Shown here: positions 5,984-7,693 of the stretch, in pieces
Layout: each line of letters begins with the position of its first letter
How positions within the stretch are numbered: the stretch's first letter is position 1
Assembly: GCA_910586405.1 (NCBI GenBank)
Contig: CAJUII010000129.1
Coordinates: 1-7,693, forward strand
Direction of reading: 5' to 3'
From: an uncultured Lachnospiraceae bacterium
GTDB taxonomy: Bacteria > Bacillota > Clostridia > Lachnospirales > Lachnospiraceae
DNA length: 7,693 nucleotides
Notes under the pieces: model-generated
The model's input: the letters and a program-made list of their open reading frames with translations, nothing else
What the model was told of the DNA's origin: nothing
Database searches by the model: none
Position numbers and translations under genes: made by a program

Positions 5984-6015
5984 ACAGTGTATGCTGAAAG
6001 GAACACATTGTATAC
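5984..6015. repeat. Pair of 11-bp direct repeats before the Csp-type gene
   Basis: ACAGTGTATGC (5984-5994) and ACATTGTATAC (6005-6015) match at 9 of 11 positions and are offset by exactly 21 bases, two helical turns. They fill much of the 71-base gap between the oxidoreductase and the protease and could be regulator half-sites. The evidence is weak. Confidence 0.2.
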
Positions 6016-6026
6016 TTCCGGTGCCA

Positions 6027-6872
6027 CTAAACGCCCGAATAGGCCGCAAATCCCGCATCAATCGGCAGTACAACGCCTGTGATGGCGCCCGCCGCCCGGT
6101 CATCACACAGGAAAAACACGCCGCCGATCAGTTCCTCGCTCTCCACAAAACGTCCAGTCGGCGTACCGCTCAAAATCTTGCCGGCGCGCGGCGTCGGCGT
6201 GCCATCTTCATTGAAAAGGAGCCGTCTGTTCTGATTGGAAACCAGAAACCCTGGCGCGATCGCATTACAGCGGATGTTTGTACCTGCAAAGTGCGTTGCA
6301 AGCCACTGTGTAAAGTTCGATACCGCCGCTTTTGCGGCAGAATACGCTGGAATTTTAGTCAGTGGAATATAGGCATTCATGGAAGAAATATTCAGTATAC
6401 AACCTGCCTTTCTATCCACCATGTCCTTTGCAAATGCCTGCGTCGGAAGCAGTGTTCCCTGAAAATTAAGCTTGAACACAAAGTCCACGCCGTCTGCGTC
6501 CAGATCAAAAAAAGTTTTCTGGCCTGTCACCGCCTCATGCTGATACTCATTGTCTGTCGTCGCCTTGGGATTGTTTCCGCCAGCACCGTTTACAAGAATG
6601 TCACAGGGTCCCAAATCTGCCAATACCTGTTCATGAACCTGCACCAGCGCATCTGCGTCCAGCACATTTGCCTTGTATCCCTCACAGACCAATCCCGCTG
6701 CCCTGCACTCTGCTGCCAGTGTCCTGACAGCCTCCTCATTCAAATCCAGCGCTGCCACCTTCGCACCTGCCTGCGCAAACGCTTTCGCCATCGTACCACA
6801 CAGCACACCGCCTGCGCCTGTCACCACTACCACTTTTCCTTTGAATGTTATATTCAATGGCAGTTCCATCAT
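6027..6872 (-). CDS. uxuB: Short-chain dehydrogenase, D-mannonate oxidoreductase (fructuronate reductase) type
   Basis: This is a classical NAD(P)-dependent short-chain dehydrogenase that probably interconverts D-fructuronate and D-mannonate in hexuronate breakdown. Using the ATG at 6872 it has 281 residues. The cofactor loop is TGAGGVLCG (18-26); acidic Asp43 at the end of strand 2 (ALDL) suggests NAD(H) preference. VNGAGG (94-99) is the NNAG element, Ser163/Ser164 (NISSMNAY) and Tyr177/Lys181 (YSAAK) form the active site, and NAIAPGF (203-209) follows. The inserted 100-130 segment (GNNPKATTDNEY) is typical of the YjmF/UxuB-like SDRs that sit next to uxuA in Firmicutes. This is unrelated in fold to E. 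coli UxuB. An in-frame GTG at 6893 would add seven residues, but GGAAGGG lies 8 bases before the ATG at 6872, which I prefer. It starts 25 bases after the uxuA stop, so the two form an operon. Family is certain; substrate rests on the neighbour. Confidence 0.9.
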   Translation of the reverse strand: MMELPLNITFKGKVVVVTGAGGVLCGTMAKAFAQAGAKVAALDLNEEAVRTLAAECRAAGLVCEGYKANVLDADALVQVHEQVLADLGPCDILVNGAGGNNPKATTDNEYQHEAVTGQKTFFDLDADGVDFVFKLNFQGTLLPTQAFAKDMVDRKAGCILNISSMNAYIPLTKIPAYSAAKAAVSNFTQWLATHFAGTNIRCNAIAPGFLVSNQNRRLLFNEDGTPTPRAGKILSGTPTGRFVESEELIGGVFFLCDDRAAGAITGVVLPIDAGFAAYSGV

Positions 6873-6897
6873 AATAACCACCCTTCCTTTCACCTAT

Positions 6898-7693
6898 TTA
6901 TTTTCCGTCAATACGTTCCAGCATATCCCAGCATCCCCACAGATACATGATTCCCAGCGCCCTATCATACAGACCATAACCCGGACGGCACTGCTCGCCC
7001 CAGATATGTCTGCCATGATCAGGACGGACATATCCATCAAAACCACATTCATGGTACGCGCGCATGATTTCCAGAATCCCCACATCCCCATCACAGTCAC
7101 GGTGAGAAGCCTCCGTAAAATCTCCATTCGGAAAATGCTTTACGTTTCGGATGTGTGCAAAAGCAATCCTGTCACAATAACTTCGTATGATATCCGGCAC
7201 ATCGTTTTTGCAGTTCGCGCCAAGCGATCCAGAACACAGGCACAGGCAGTTGTGCGGGTCATCCACCATAGACAGCAAGTGTCCGATCGCCTCCTTGTCC
7301 ACCAGCAGACGCGGAATGCCAAAAATATCCCAAGGCGGATCATCCTGATGAATCGCCATCTTGATACCTGTTTCATGGCAGGTTGGCATGATCGCCTCAA
7401 GAAAATATTTCAGATTCTCCCAAAGCTTTTCCTTTGTCACCAGACGATATGTCTCGAACAGCGCGTCGAGCTTTGCCATGCGCTCCGGCTCCCAGCCTGG
7501 AAAGGTCATGCCATGCAGATTTTTGAGGATATAGTCCGCCATCTCTTTATAGTCCTGTTGTATTTTTGCCTTTTCGTAATACAGTGCTGTCGAGCCGTCG
7601 TCCATCGGGTGAAAAAGGTCCGTCCTTGTCCAGTCAAATATTGGCATAAAATTATATGTCACCACCTTTACCCCAAATTGGGCAAGGTTGCGC
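6898..7693 (-). CDS. uxuA: Mannonate dehydratase, C-terminal 264 residues (start beyond window edge)
   Basis: UxuA removes water from D-mannonate to give 2-keto-3-deoxy-D-gluconate, a step of hexuronate catabolism in the cytoplasm; it is a metal-dependent TIM-barrel enzyme. The frame stays open through the right edge (RNLAQFGVKVVTYNFMPIFDWTRTDL spans the first visible residues), so the GTG at 7663-7665 is internal and about 95 residues are missing from the usual 350-360. Diagnostic segments are YNFMPIFDWTRTDL, AIHQDDPPWDIFG, CLCSGSLG, IAFAHIRNVK and YVRPDHGRHIWGE. The His, Cys, His and Asp-His in these supply the metal ligands in characterised mannonate dehydratases. It ends with WDMLERIDGK and TAA. 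Upstream genes of a glucuronate or galacturonate pathway are expected to the right. Confidence 0.97.
   Translation of the reverse strand, partial: RNLAQFGVKVVTYNFMPIFDWTRTDLFHPMDDGSTALYYEKAKIQQDYKEMADYILKNLHGMTFPGWEPERMAKLDALFETYRLVTKEKLWENLKYFLEAIMPTCHETGIKMAIHQDDPPWDIFGIPRLLVDKEAIGHLLSMVDDPHNCLCLCSGSLGANCKNDVPDIIRSYCDRIAFAHIRNVKHFPNGDFTEASHRDCDGDVGILEIMRAYHECGFDGYVRPDHGRHIWGEQCRPGYGLYDRALGIMYLWGCWDMLERIDGK

Noticed and set aside
5703..6950. A 415-codon open frame on the plus strand.
   Set aside because: It lies antisense to the oxidoreductase and the start of the protease, both of which have clear family motifs. Its translation is rich in Cys, His and Arg with no domain, as expected of a shadow frame.
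7140..7400. Additional minus-strand open frames overlapping uxuA (also 6894-7127).
   Set aside because: They are out of frame with the well-conserved mannonate dehydratase and have no recognisable features.

Overview
The window looks like a chromosomal stretch of a gut Firmicute of the Clostridia, probably Lachnospiraceae. This rests on the mix of a Csp-type subtilase, a UxuA plus short-chain-dehydrogenase hexuronate pair, strong AGGAGG ribosome sites and moderate GC. Family-level assignment is inference. Every supported gene lies on the minus strand, so transcription runs from the right edge to the left edge. I see no rRNA, tRNA, CRISPR array or intact insertion sequence. The only plus-strand frames of any length are antisense shadows.

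Right part (7693 to about 4180): a 5'-truncated mannonate dehydratase (uxuA) is followed 25 bases later by a short-chain dehydrogenase of the D-mannonate oxidoreductase type. Together they interconvert fructuronate, mannonate and 2-keto-3-deoxygluconate in hexuronate catabolism. A cytoplasmic subtilisin-like protease of Csp type follows, with an intact Asp/His/Ser triad. It is closed by an 11-bp stem-loop at 4180-4216.

Middle part (4144 to 3557): a Uma2-family PD-(D/E)XK nuclease-fold protein with its own well-formed sigma-A promoter and ribosome site.

Left part (3538 to 1) is the most interesting block. An extended -10 promoter precedes a MotA/TolQ/ExbB-family membrane protein, which overlaps by 11 bases a MotB/ZorB-like protein (one membrane helix with the proton-pathway Asp, a long coiled coil, and an OmpA peptidoglycan-binding domain). 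Together they form a ZorAB-like ion-driven stator. After them come a small coiled-coil protein with a doubtful 5' end and an HscC-like Hsp70 that runs off the left edge. None of the known Zorya effector genes is visible here. A stator pair followed by an HscC-type chaperone, with a Uma2 protein just upstream, is the best candidate in the window for an undescribed defence or envelope-sensing system. Shared function is inferred from gene order alone.
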